64,000 nucleotides of DNA from Mesostigma viride (lineage: Eukaryota > Streptophyta > Mesostigmatophyceae > Mesostigmatales > Mesostigmataceae), in assembly GCA_009746045.1 (NCBI GenBank), contig RPFO01000448.1, positions 2,465,009 to 2,529,008 on the forward strand. Reading direction: 5' to 3'. Positions within the stretch are counted from its first letter, which is position 1; every line of letters starts with the position of its first letter. Under the pieces are notes generated by a model, which had not been told where the DNA came from, did no database searches, and worked only from the letters and a program-made list of their open reading frames with translations. Made by a program: the position numbers and the translations under genes. Positions 9,263-19,575 of the stretch are shown here, piece after piece.

Positions 9263-11554
9263 TTACACATCAGAAGATGTGCCCGTGATGTGGGCCTTGT
9301 AGCACGCGCACCTGTGCTTAATTGCCCGCCAGAGGGCGCACACACGTAGTAGACATTCTTGTTCAGCGTCGAGCACGCACTCCTTGCAGCTGAACCATGC
9401 AGCACGTACTTCATGTGGCACAGCTAGGTAGCACCGCTTCTGCTTCTTCACCCTCTCGAGGGTGTGACCGCTGCCCCCCAGCAGGAGTGGTGTGACCGAC
9501 GTCCTGGTGGGTCGCTGCCGGCGGCCCCCCCCGCGCACAGGGCGCGGCGGCGCGCCCTGCCACCTCGAGGTAGTGGCGGTATGACGCGTTGAAGCCGGGG
9601 ACCACCATGCGCATGGCGAAGAAGCCGTTGGTGTGAGCATGGTGGACATGCTCTCCGAGATCTCACGCGTCTTGTAGTTCTTGGTGTGCCATAATATGCC
9701 GCTCATCGCCATGCCCCGATGCCCGAGCCCTGCCACAGCTGGTTGTTCTGATACGTCGATGCCACCCATCTGGGTGCGGTACAGCTCCCAGATGGGTGAT
9801 GATGCTGTGCATCCTCCCATCCATGCATGCGGTGGTCCATGCAGTACGTACTTCTCCTGCTGGTTGCCCTGCAGCGTGCATGGTGGAGCTGCCACGAGGC
9901 CACAAGCAGGAGGGGCAGCTTGCATGGACATGTGACCATGCACACGTACGCATATAGATGGGCATGGTCTCCTTGTTAGGCAGCGGCACCGCGTCGCCTT
10001 GTACGCCACGTGCTGCCCGCGCGTCTTGAGGTCCGCCATGAGCGCATGCATCCTTGGGGAATTGTTCTAATGTGGCCCGTCTTGACGTTGAGCACCCCGT
10101 ACGTGCATGCCCATCCATGATCGAGATGGGACAGGGCCACCACGGACTTCGCTGCTGGGTGATGATGCTGTGCAGCTAGCCTTCCATCTGCGGTGGTCCC
10201 GCCAGTACTTCTCGATCCTGCTGGTTGCCCTACAGCGTGGTGGAGCACGAGGCCACAAGCAGGAGGGGCAGCTTGGACATGTGACCACACGCATAGATGG
10301 GCATGGTCTCCTTGTTATATAGGTGCCCAGTGGCACCGTCGCCTTGCTTGTACGCCACGTGCTGCCCGCGCGTCTTGAGGTCCGCCATGAGCGCATCCTT
10401 GGGGAAGTTCTTGTGGCCCGTCTTGACGTTGAGCACCCCGTACGTGCCTATCTATCCATGAGATGGGACAGGGCCACTGCACGGACTTCACCGAGCCGGA
10501 CCACGAGTCCGCGATGAGGATGTCGCCCTTGCCCGCCCAGGCACCGAGCCGAACCACGAGCCGCAACGTGAGGCCAGTGGAGTTGCCCCACTCTGCATTG
10601 TGACTCCTTGGTCCCGGCTCATCATGGCTGCGGCCCCGGCCCTCCTGAATCTCCATGCCGATCAGAATGCAGGACTCGGCCGGCTGCATCCGCGATGGTC
10701 TTCAGCTCACGGCCGATCGGCTTGGGCTTTATTATACGATCGAGCGACCACCATGAGCCCCGGCATCCCCTTCCCCAGCCTTAGGTGATCATGCTCTCGT
10801 CCGCGACGAGCAGCGAGCCAGGTGAGACCCCAGACTGCAGGTGCCTGTTCACAGTGTCATACCAGCCCCTAAATGCAGCAAAGTCATCATTTTCTGCAGC
10901 ATCCTCCTTGGGGGGGAACCCGAAAGTCCATGTCATCCGCTCGAATGTCCTGCGGTCCATGAAGCGCTTGAAATTGTTATATCGACAGTGCCGTTCTTCT
11001 CCCAGTAAACTTGGTAACCACCGATCGACAGCAGGGAGAGCCATCATCAAGCAGCGCACGCCAATGAATTGCCAAGAAAGATCCACGGCGTTACCTCCCA
11101 GCCGGCACCATAACCCTTGTCCTGGCCGACCTTGGTCATGTGGCGACAGAAATCAGCTCGACGCCACGGATGAAAAAGCGAACAAACGCAGACGGATCCG
11201 ACGTGCGCGCCTCGGTAAATTAAGCCGACCAAGCTCGCCTTCTTGAGGTCCGCCGAGAAGCTGGCTGCGCGAAAATCGGTCCGGATTGTGGTTTTCGTGG
11301 TCGACCACTGAGGAATGAAGAGCGGGGACGCACCATCGCCAGGCCTGTCCGTGATTATAAACGGTCCCAAACGTCAGGGGCGTGCTGGCGCTCATCGTCG
11401 GAGTCGGTCAGTCGATTTCGTCGGCAAAACCATCCTCCTCCGACTCAGGCTCCACGACAGGAGGCTCCGTCTCAGAGCTCGGCCCTGCACATGCCGCAGC
11501 GTCAACATCCATAGGAACGATCGCCGAGCTCCCAGACCCGGAATATGGCAGGAG
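9263..11554 (-). pseudogene. piggyBac-type (DDE_Tnp_1_7) transposase pseudogene 2, different clade
   Basis: A second minus-strand transposase of the same superfamily, too different from copy 1 to be a recent duplicate. An acidic N-terminal region (about 11554-11400, VVEPESEEDGFADEID) precedes the core. Recognisable steps are GVRCLMMALPAVDRW, SLLVADESM (first Asp), IKPKPIGRELKTIADAA, ILIADSW (second Asp), FPKDALMADLKTRGQHVAYK, and QMGGIDVSEQ (third Asp). A CKEC-type C-terminus follows, with a stop near 9263. Many frame shifts are present. The block around FPKDALMADLKTRG occurs twice because of an internal tandem duplication, so the gene cannot be functional. Confidence 0.75.
9798..10500 (-). 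repeat. Tandem duplication of about 350 bp inside transposase pseudogene 2
   Basis: Unit A (about 9798-10158) and unit B (about 10159-10500) align along their whole length, both starting GATGATGCTGTGCA. They differ mostly by 4-bp insertions such as GTAC, GATC, CATG and TATA, discussed in the findings. The duplication repeats the segment encoding FPKDALMADLKTRG. Confidence 0.8.
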
Positions 11555-12338
11555 CATGTCGAGGGGCGTTTGAGAGCAAAATCCTTGCACGCATGGGCCT
11601 TCTTGGTGAGATTAAGCTGACCGCCCACCGCCTCCCCCGCGCGCGGGGTAAGGCAGGCGGGCGCCTCCGCTTCTTCTCATCTTTGAGAGCCCAGCGGACA
11701 AGATTTCGTTTCTCAGACGCCGCAAGCGGCTCGAGAACACTCCCTTCACCGTGGACGACGACTTGAACCTGGCGCAGCAACAACGGCGACGGGAGCTATG
11801 GCCGACCTACCTCCAGCTCCGGCAGACCAAGGCGGGCCAGCTGGTGTACTGGAAGGGGGCGCGGCCATCTACGTCGGCCACAAGCCCTGGCACGCGACCC
11901 CCTCGACCACCGCGGCCCCAGCGACCCCAGAAGCCCGGCCAGCCTAGGGGAATACAGCAGCAGTAGTGTAGAATAGTTAGACAGTGGCCTTTGTACATGC
12001 ATGCCCGCCTACTACAGGCACTATACCAGCTGAGGCCTAGCCTTTTTAGTCATGTACATGTGTGCCTATCATGAGCCACCCTCCAGATGATGCCTAGCTT
12101 TATTTTATTATGCCGTGCCCATGCAGGGAGTCACTCTCTGCTGAGAAGCCATGCCCTAGCTCTTGTATAGCTATGCTGATCTTCCCCACCTATGACGGGC
12201 TCCCCTTAGCTGGGTGTTGCCCGAGACTCTGGGTGGTGCAGGTGCCCTAGTGCACCTAGAGCAAGTGTTGTTTACATTCTTACCCTTGCAGGAAGTAGCT
12301 TAGAATGTATTATAGGCCATATGCCCCTTCTCTGGGCT

Positions 12339-12397
12339 ATTAATTAATTAATTAGTAGGAACAGAACTCCGTTGGGAGTATCTGTAGCACATATCCC
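12339..12397 (-). repeat. Retroelement 3' terminal hairpin with (TTAA)n tail at the palindrome centre
   Basis: Read on the minus strand it runs GTGCTACAGATACTCCC-AA-CGGAGT and then a TAATTAATTAATTA tail. The same arrangement recurs on the plus strand at 15735-15795 and, more loosely, near 16405, 18265, 18370, 23915, 24050 and 44730. Confidence 0.6.
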
Positions 12398-12846
12398 TGA
12401 GAAGGGGCATATGGCTTTTGATACATTCTAGGCTACTTCATGCAATTAGGGTGGGAATGTAAGCTACCCTTGCCGTCTAGGTGCACCATGCAGGGCACCG
12501 GCACCCTCATGATCTATCACGCTATGCCCAGCTAAGGGGGAGCATGTCATACATGGGGGAAGATCATCATGGCTATACAAGAGCTAGGGCATGGCTTCTC
12601 AGCATGCAGAGAGTGACTCCCTGCATGGGCACGGCATAGTAAAATAAAGCTAGGCATCATCTGGAGGGTGGCTCATCATAGGCACACTGTCATATGTACA
12701 TGACTAAAAATGCTAGGCCTCAGCTGGTATAGTGCCTGTAGTAGGCGGGCATGTACAAGGCTACTGTCTAACTATGCTACACTACTGCTGCTGTATTCCC
12801 ATAGGCTGGGGCTTCTGCATGGGGTCGCTGGGGCCGCGGTGGTCGA

Positions 12847-13059
12847 AGTTAGGTTAATATTTGTGCGGAAACCTTTTGCCACTTGGGCTTCTCAGGTTCC
12901 GCACAATATTACCGGCGATAACCACTCGCCGGTACACTCAAGTTCACGCCGGCTTGAACTTGAGTGTACCGGCGAGTGGTTATCGCCGGTAATATTGTGC
13001 GGAATTAACCTGAGAAGCCCAAGTGGCAAAAGGTTTCCGCACAAATATTAACCTAACTG
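12847..13059. mobile_element. 213-bp fold-back (near-perfect hairpin) element with TCGA target duplication
   Basis: The element is almost entirely a hairpin: two arms of about 100 bp with an 8-nt loop (CACGCCGG). The ends read (A)GTTAGGTTAATATTTG and its complement. It is flanked by TCGA at 12843-12846 and 13060-13063. The other arm of the large palindrome has the uninterrupted target (CCCTCGACCACC near 11900), which confirms an insertion and the boundaries. The only length difference between its two arms is an extra TTAA in the right arm. Confidence 0.88.
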
Positions 13060-13429
13060 TCGAGGGGGTCGCGTGCCAGGGCTTGTGGCCGACGTAGATG
13101 GCCGCCCCCTTCCAGTACACCGGCTGGCCCGCCTTGGTCTGCCGGAGCTAGCTGGAGGTAGGTCGGCCATAGCTCCCGTCGCCGTTGTTGCTGCGCCATG
13201 CACCTGGTCAAGTCGTCGTCAAGGGTGAAGTGAGTCTTCTCGAGCCGCTTGCGGCGTCTGAGAAACGAAATCTTGTCCGCTGGGCTCTCAATTAAAGATG
13301 AGAAGAAGCGGAGGCGCCCCTGCCTTACCCCGCGCGCGGGGAAGGCGGTGCAGGCGGTCAGCATCACCAAGGAGGCCCATGCGTGCAAGGATTTTGCTCT
13401 CAAACGCACGTGCAAGCTTCTCGGAATTC

Positions 13430-14769
13430 TCATCTTCCTCCATATATATATCCCGCGGGTGGTTCACTGGCTCCGTGGCGCTCCCCCCCACTTGGTGCGG
13501 CTTGCCGCGGAAGGCCATGACGAGCGCATTCAGGCCGCCTTGCAGGTGCTCCTCCCCGGCCCTAGCCTGCCAGCTCACTCCATGCGCTTGGCCACCCTCC
13601 CCTGCCGCATGGGCGGGTGTGGGCTCACCCGCGCCGCCCGCCTCGCCCCCGCCGCCTTCCTTGGCTCTGTTGCTCAGGCCTGGGCGGAGATCCGCCGGTT
13701 GGTCCCCAGCGCCGTCAGCGCCATTCCCGACTTGGTCACCCCATCCCCCTTCCCCTTTGTGCAGGCTGTGCAGGATTCTTACCTCGGGATCCAGCAGGCT
13801 TGCGACCTCGTCCGCCCCGCTCAGGCCGTCCACCGTCGCCTGCCCCGGGGCACGCCCGGCGTGTCCACTGTCGTCAGTCCTAGTGTCTTCCCTGCCTGCG
13901 TTCATGAAAAACAACAAAAGACCTACGCGGGTATACTACACTGTGCCGACTGGATGGGTCTGCATGCGAGCTTGAACGATCAGGGGAAGGCTTGGCTTCA
14001 CTCCGTTTCCCTTGAGGGGAGCGTGGGGTCCGCATTCCTGCGCGCCCTCCCCATGAGCCCTTTGTTCACACTGGTTCCGGCCCTTTACGCCATCGCTCTC
14101 CGCCACCAGCTCTTTGCCCCGCAACCTCTCATCACGGCGGGTGCGTCCTGCGGCAGCTGCGGGCTTGCTCTGGATACTACTGGGACGCACTACATCGCGT
14201 GCATGGGTGGCCAGCAGAACCAGAACTGGTTCCTCTATCTCCATACCGCTCTCCTCCGGGTGGTGTGTGCCATGGTTCGGTCGGTCTTTCCCCACTCCAC
14301 CATCAAGTGCGAGGACGCGGATGGGGCCGCCCTCTACTCACCCAACCATCGCCCCGATATTACCGTGCTTGACTACGACGGGCAGGGTTGCCACCTGCTC
14401 ATCGATGTCTCCGTGGCTCGGCCGCTTTCCGGTCGCCACATCCTCCGGGCGGCTGTGGATGCCGGCGCTGCTGCCGCTGTGGCTGAGCGCGACAAGTTTG
14501 CCTCCTACGGCAATGTGGGGCCCCACCGGGTCATCCCCTTTGTCCTTGAGGAGTTCGGGGCCATGGGCCCCAAGACAGCGGAGTTTTTCCACGAGTGCTG
14601 CCAGCGCCGTGAAGACCGCCTCGACCTCGAGGGTCAGACCGCCCCGTGGTCGGCCCGCACGTGGTCCTCGTATTGGCGGCAGCGTCTGTCACTCGCCCTC
14701 ACTCGCACCGTGGCTGATGTGTTATTCCGCCGCACCCGGGCCGACTTTGTCGCGACCCATGCGGTCTAG
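13430..14769 (+). mobile_element. Non-LTR retrotransposon 3' ORF fragment with restriction-like endonuclease domain
   Basis: One open frame of about 445 residues ends in TAG at 14769. It lacks reverse transcriptase motifs, so it is the C-terminal part of a 5'-truncated element. A zinc-knuckle-like CGSCG...GTHYIAC block lies near 14147-14206. It is followed by a PD-(D/E)xK-like order: RPDITVLDYDG (about 14350), LLIDVSVARP (14396) and AERDKFASYG (14482). This matches the restriction-like endonuclease of R2/NeSL-type elements, which nicks target DNA for reverse transcription. The frame is intact, GC-rich and unlike the AT-rich flanks. The 5' junction lies at the end of the large inverted repeat. 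The exact clade is inference. Confidence 0.72.
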
Positions 14770-15164
14770 ATCCCTTCCAGGCCTGCATGGTGGGCCGGCA
14801 GCGCTGTTGCTGCGTGTAGTTTTGTGATGTATAGTTAGTTGTACCTTGTGCCGCTGGCGTGATCCTTGGATGTCTGTGTCAGATTACTATTAATTTCTTC
14901 AGGGTTATTCTCCCAGTTATCGGGTTTTTCCTTATGTTGCATGCCTATCTCACCTCCGTAATCTATCATTCTCAATGAATATATATATATTAAAAATATA
15001 ATTACTTACAGCAGAGTGAAATCACTCAAACCAAAGCAAACGCCCAGCTATAAACCTATATACAGAGCCATGTCAAAGCTCTATACTACCATAAGACCAA
15101 TGGAAACGCCTAACGGGAGGAACCTAATAGCCCTGCTGCACCGCAAAATAAATATATATATATA
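14770..15164. other. 3' flank of the endonuclease ORF
   Basis: Probable 3' untranslated region of the retroelement fragment, becoming AT-rich, with an (AT)n tract at 14978-15002. No gene was found. Confidence 0.4.
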
Positions 15165-15555
15165 TGTCGAAGTTCTTGAGGATGTCGTTGAGGCTGCGCT
15201 TGGCGAGCTCGGCCTCCTCGCGGAGGTACGTCAAGCGTATGCCGCTGGAGCTGGGCTGCGACGGCGGAGGTGGTGGAGGTGGTATGTTGCTTAAGCATGT
15301 CCGCCCAGGTCGTGATGGGAGGAGCATCGCCGGCCAGGCCAGCAGGGGCTGGCTTGGCGGCAATGTGCCGCTTGGGTTCAGGCGACGCTGCTGGCGAGGC
15401 GAGCCCGCCGAGGGGGCTGGGCGACCACTAGAGCTTGGCTAGTGGCGCCGCTGCCTTCTGGGCCGGTGGGCGAAGCTGCAGCCGGAGCTGCAGACGTATT
15501 TTCATTGCTGAGCGCAGCCGCCAGGCTGCGTTGCGTCGAGAGGCGTTTGCTCATC
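15165..15555 (-). pseudogene. Retroelement ORF1-like relic
   Basis: The minus strand begins MSKRLSTQRSLAAALS near 15555 and continues as an Ala/Pro/Ser-rich N-terminus. After a frame change it reads RLTYLREEAELAKRSLNDIL near 15235-15175. A low-complexity lead followed by a short helical region looks like the first ORF of a transposable element, but the family is not certain. A related copy of the 5' half lies at 47750-48065. Confidence 0.35.
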
Positions 15556-15690
15556 GTATATTGCGTAACAGCTGCGGAAAAATATATCAGCACGTGCGTC
15601 GTAGAAAAACGCGTCGATCGTGATATTCACGGCTAAATTCGGTGCTCAAACGTGAAAGTTATGAGCTCCGCCGTCAGCCATGGCTACCTC
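15365..15690 (+). repeat. Dispersed repeat, copy 1 (pair with 47750-48065)
   Basis: About 320 bp align with 47750-48065 in the same orientation, including CGCTTGGGTTCAGGCGACGC at the start and GAGCTCCGCCGTCAGCCATG at the end. Several small indels separate the copies. Confidence 0.75.
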
Positions 15691-16539
15691 GTGGCTCCGT
15701 GGCTCGTGGCCATGGATGATATCTCTGGGCTATATGTGCTACAGATACTCCCAACGGAGTTATGTTCCTAATTAATTCATTAATTAATTAATGTCGAGGG
15801 GAATGGGTATGATTGTCTTATCAACATATCCCAGCGAACATTAACTTTCCCGTCATCCTGCAGGTTTTTCACAGTGCCATGCAAGATAAGAGTATCCGGA
15901 TTGCACTTTTTCTTGCGCGGGCTAGCTGCATGCATGCACGGACCACCTAGCAGCACCGCGCGATCCTGCAGGCTCGTCAAAACAACTGGCTAACGCGCTC
16001 ACACGGTCCTTTGGCCTGAGAGCCGCCATGCATGGCTCGGAAATAATTGCAAAAACACTCAATCCGGATTATTAGCACGAAATGCCAAAATAGGTTCTTT
16101 TCTCCACCACATAATTTACAGGTACGGACGGATCCTGTCGACCGGCCCCAGTACTGCGCCGCGCCGGGTACCGAGTCCATTTTCGCGGGAAAAGGGTCAG
16201 ATCATGACTGTTGGGACCAAGGTTTCGCGCCAATACCTGCTGCTGAAGCTATAGGTGTTGTCCTTACTGGGAGGATTTTGTCCTCAATTGAGGATTATGT
16301 GAGTTTGGGGCACCAGAGCAGCTAGGCGGCTGCCACTGGGCTCACATCCTACGCTTGCAGGACAATGTGGTACAATGATGCGATACATATGAAGGACTTT
16401 TAAGGGGATTAAAAGCACTCCGGTGCTCCGTGACTCCCCATGCACGGGAGCACGAGTATAATTTCCCGATTTCTGGCCTGCGCTGGTTGTCTCCTTGATA
16501 ACTAATAAATTAATGATGAGATGAAAAGCACTTATCCCC
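15691..16539. other. Mixed transposon debris without intact ORF
   Basis: Contains the retroelement 3' hairpin with TTAA tail (15735-15795), a second TCCTCAATTGAGGA palindrome (about 16281-16294), another hairpin end near 16400-16460, and one copy of the GGCCTGCGCTGGTTGTCTC motif (16475-16493). No supported gene. Confidence 0.45.
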
Positions 16540-17095
16540 CCATTTCCATAGATATTCCCCATATTTCGGATGAGATTAGGCAGCATAGGATCTAGCATTT
16601 GTAGGACATCTTGCCCGAACCAGTACGTCAGGTAGACACCGCCCTTAATTGGTCTGGCCGGCCGGCCCCCAGCGGTTTGGCCAGCCATGCAGGACAGACG
16701 CCGGCATATCCTGACCTGGCCTCCAGGCCCCCAAGGACACTGCGCCGCCGCGGGCGGGTACGCAGACCTGCTGGATGAACTTCTTTACATATCAGTTGCT
16801 GGCGACCTAGTGGTCCCGGCCAGCCCAGTTTGAATAACGCACATTTCCTCCCTCTAGCTCTCTGGCAGTGGACTGCTAACTATGCAGGACAATAATTATG
16901 TATATAGAGGTGCATGCATGCACATGCATGGAAGACCATATTGTCCAGGTCCACACGCCAGAAACTGTGGGCAAGCCCCCCTCCCCCAGGCATCCGGAAG
17001 GGGCACTTTGCTGATCGAGTAGAGTAGCTAGGATTAATCTTGAAGCTTAGATTATTCGCTTAGAGTTAGCTTATACTTACTTACTACATACCTGT
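16540..17095 (+). mobile_element. Non-LTR retrotransposon 3' fragment, copy A
   Basis: Corresponds to the end of the reverse transcriptase ORF and its 3' tail: it aligns with 17790-18230 from the GGATGAGATTAGGCAGC segment to CGCTTAGAGTTAGCTTA. It is 5'-truncated and not translatable. Its differences from the neighbouring copy are dominated by 4-bp palindromic insertions (see findings). Confidence 0.75.
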
Positions 17096-17187
17096 TCATT
17101 ACTGTCGTGGATCACGTTATGCGCCGGGCACGTGCGCGCTTTACTGCTCCGAGCCCCGTGATGATGTGATGATGTCCAAGCCGGCGG

Positions 17188-18235
17188 CTTGGACATCATA
17201 CTAACGAGCGCGAACATGGCGGCGGGTGGCCCTGGTTACAACCTGTCCGACCTGATTTATGCGGATGATACCACCCTCATCGAGCGCCCCGACTGCACAT
17301 TCAGACCTGGCAGCCTGGACTGTCTGGGCTTGGAGGCGCGGGCAGTGGGGTTGGAGATTAGTGTCAAAATGGAGGCGATGGTGGTTGGGGCAACCAGTCG
17401 CCCACCGCTGCCGCGGCTGCTAGACGGGAAGGAGGTCGAGTTCCGTGATCGCTTCAAACTGCTGGGGAGCATGCTCCCTGACACCGCCGACGATGTCGGG
17501 ACATCCGCATCGGCCTGACCTAGCTGGGCTCTAGAGGCATCGGTCGCTCAAAACCTACTGGCAAGCTCGAAGGCCCTGGGCGAGCACCGCAAGCGCATGC
17601 TCCTCAAGGTCCTGGCTGGTCCTCACGGTGCTCACCTATGGCGCCGAGGAAATATGGACGCTCACGGACACGCTGGCCACACGGCTGAACGGCATGCACG
17701 GTAACCAGGATGCTCCGGCCAGGCCCTGCTGCATGAACGTAGGGTTTTCCACACATAGGTCATTAGGGTCTTTGTATACCCGGGTATGGCCTCGCATTTC
17801 GGACGAGATTAGACAGCGTAGGATAGCATTCGTAGGACATCTTGCTCGCACCAGTCAGGTAGACACCGACCTCGGTCTGGCCGGCCCCCAGCGGATTGGC
17901 CAGCCAGGGCGGCTTGTCCTGACCTGGCCTGGCCCCAAGGACATTCCTAAAAGGGTAGGTAAACATGTCATGACGGCTACCCACAGCAGTTGTTGGCTGA
18001 CCTAGCTAGTGGTCCCAGCCCCGTTTGATCGAACATCACATTCACTCCCTCTCTCTTGCTTGGACTGCTATGCAGAACAAGAAGAGGAGGAAGACGATTG
18101 TCCATGCAGGCTCACACGCCAGCCCCTGTGGGCAAGCTCCCTCCCCCCAAGAGGAAGGGGCGCTTTGCTGAGTAGAGTAGCTAGGGTTTTCTAGCTAGAT
18201 TAGATTAGCTTAGAGTTAGATTAGTTCGGTTTCGC
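17188..18235 (+). mobile_element. Non-LTR retrotransposon, 5'-truncated reverse transcriptase copy B
   Basis: Begins within the reverse transcriptase palm domain. DLIYADDTTL (17251-17280) holds the catalytic YADD box. The thumb-like region AVGLEISVKMEAMVVG and FKLLGSMLP follows. After frameshifts near 17515 and 17625 comes VLTYGAEEIWTLTD, and then QRRIAFVGHLARTSQVDTD before the stop at 18003-18005. The order matches the fuller copy at 22426-23700. The 3' tail carries the CTAG-rich stretch and leads into tandem terminal hairpins. It is a dead copy, typical of incomplete target-primed reverse transcription. Confidence 0.85.
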
Positions 18236-18240
18236 GGCTT

Positions 18241-18440
18241 CGCCCACCTCCATCCATCCAGCAAGGGAATATGTGCTACATGATCTCCCAAGGGAGTCAT
18301 GTTATAATTTAATTTTAATTTAGCTTGGCTTAGGTTTCGCGCCGCTTAATTCGCTCACCCCCACCCATCATGGAATACGTGCTACATGATCTTCCAATGG
18401 AGTCATGTTGTAATTAAACTTTTCAATTTTTAATTTAGTA
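18241..18440 (+). repeat. Two tandem retroelement 3' terminal units with hairpin
   Basis: Two related units (about 18241-18311 and 18336-18440) each hold CATGATCTCCC-AA-GGGAGTCATG or a close variant, forming a strong stem-loop, followed by TTAATTT-rich tails. The same doubled arrangement ends the element at 22426. Confidence 0.65.
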
Positions 18441-18529
18441 ATAAGGGTTGAAGGTTCCTTTGCTCTGTATCGGCACCCGCGTGACACAGTCACCTGCTAA
18501 ATAATTAAATAATGGAAAAGCTAGATCAA

Positions 18530-18625
18530 AGACAAGGCCATATCTGCATTGGCCCATGCAGGTTGTAGAGGACAATGATCCCCCCGCAGTGGGGAAGAAG
18601 CGCATCTCCCGCCATGGGAAGAATG
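18530..18625 (+). mobile_element. Short retroelement tail fragment
   Basis: Matches the last part of the element at 23690-23770 (GTAGAGGACAATGA, then CCCCGCAGTGGGGAAG). Only about 90 bp are preserved. Confidence 0.5.
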
Positions 18626-19044
18626 CACGGCGTGACCGCTAGTAGGGCTTGGCACTACCTGCTACATGGCATGTCCCTTGGCTGGTTACAAGAACAAGGG
18701 GTCGCCTGCCGACCCCGGCAACTACAGAGGGGACCGTGTGCATTCAAAGTGCCACAACGGTATGAAAGTGCCAAAAAATGCCCTTATAAGCCCTACATGG
18801 AGCAAATTGAGTCCAAACATGCTAGATATTGGTAGGCAGCATGTCCAGGACACCAGTAGAAGGAATTTGACTTTCCAGAATTTTCCGACGTCGGTTGGTC
18901 TATTTTTGGCATGTCTATTTTTAGCAACTTTCCAGATTTTAATATAAACAAATACCATTTAGTATGCAAATAAAGAGCTCCTGGCCTGGCTATTTGCAGG
19001 TAGGCTAATGCTCATGCCTACCAACTGTGCACCAGGTCCCATGG
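18626..19044. other. Spacer without gene
   Basis: AT-rich, no recognisable coding signal. Confidence 0.35.
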
Positions 19045-19575
19045 TCATCTGACCTCATTTGGTGACAAACTGCCACCAAATGCTAGCAAAAACGCACTGT
19101 TTCACCACATCACATTGCAGTTTCCATAGAAGATGTGTTCAGTCGAGGCTGGAAATTTGCAATCACATTGCACATCATAAATGTGGACATGGCACAAAAA
19201 ATCAGGTCCATCGTACTGTATTTGGTAACAAAATGCCACCAAATGCTAGCAAAAATGTGCGTTTTTCGCGTTTTTTAGACACATTTCATGACAGTTTTCA
19301 TACAAGATGTGCTCAGTTGGGGCTGGAAACTTGCAAGCATATTAAATATCATCATTGTAGACATTGCACAAAAATTCAGGTCCGTTGTACTTCATTCATT
19401 GACAGCTCGCTACCAAATGTGAGCAAAATGTGCGTTTTTTGCATTTCCGCCACATTTCTTGCAGTTTCCCATGCCAGATGTGCTCAGTTGAGGCTGAAAA
19501 CAAGCGCGCATGTTAATCATCATCATTTCAGACATTACACAAAACTTCAGGTCCATCAAGTGTCATTGGGTTCAC
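19045..19575 (+). repeat. Three tandem units of about 175 bp
   Basis: Units start near 19058, 19220 and 19400. Each carries TGCCACCAAATGCTAGCAAAA or a variant, then CAGATGTGCTCAGTTGAGGC-like sequence, then ACAAAAATTCAGGTCC. Identity falls from the first pair to the third. An open frame happens to run through all three units, but its Cys/His-rich translation follows from the repeat and I do not treat it as a gene. Confidence 0.75.

Larger units (their letters stand above)
11545..13430. repeat. Large imperfect inverted repeat built from retroelement sequence
   Basis: The left arm (about 11545-12338) and right arm (about 12398-13430) are reverse complements at high identity, separated by about 60 bp. 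Each arm carries a retrotransposon ORF fragment recognisable by QQQRRRELWPTYLQL (left + strand near 11780-11825, right - strand near 13140-13195), with the acidic lead FTVDDDL before it. The right arm is longer because it contains the fold-back element at 12847-13059; the left arm has the matching empty site. The spacer holds a minus-strand copy of the retroelement 3' hairpin. Confidence 0.85.

Noticed and set aside
13288-13917. Minus-strand ORF of 209 codons
   Set aside because: Antisense to the retroelement endonuclease ORF, which carries the recognisable motifs.
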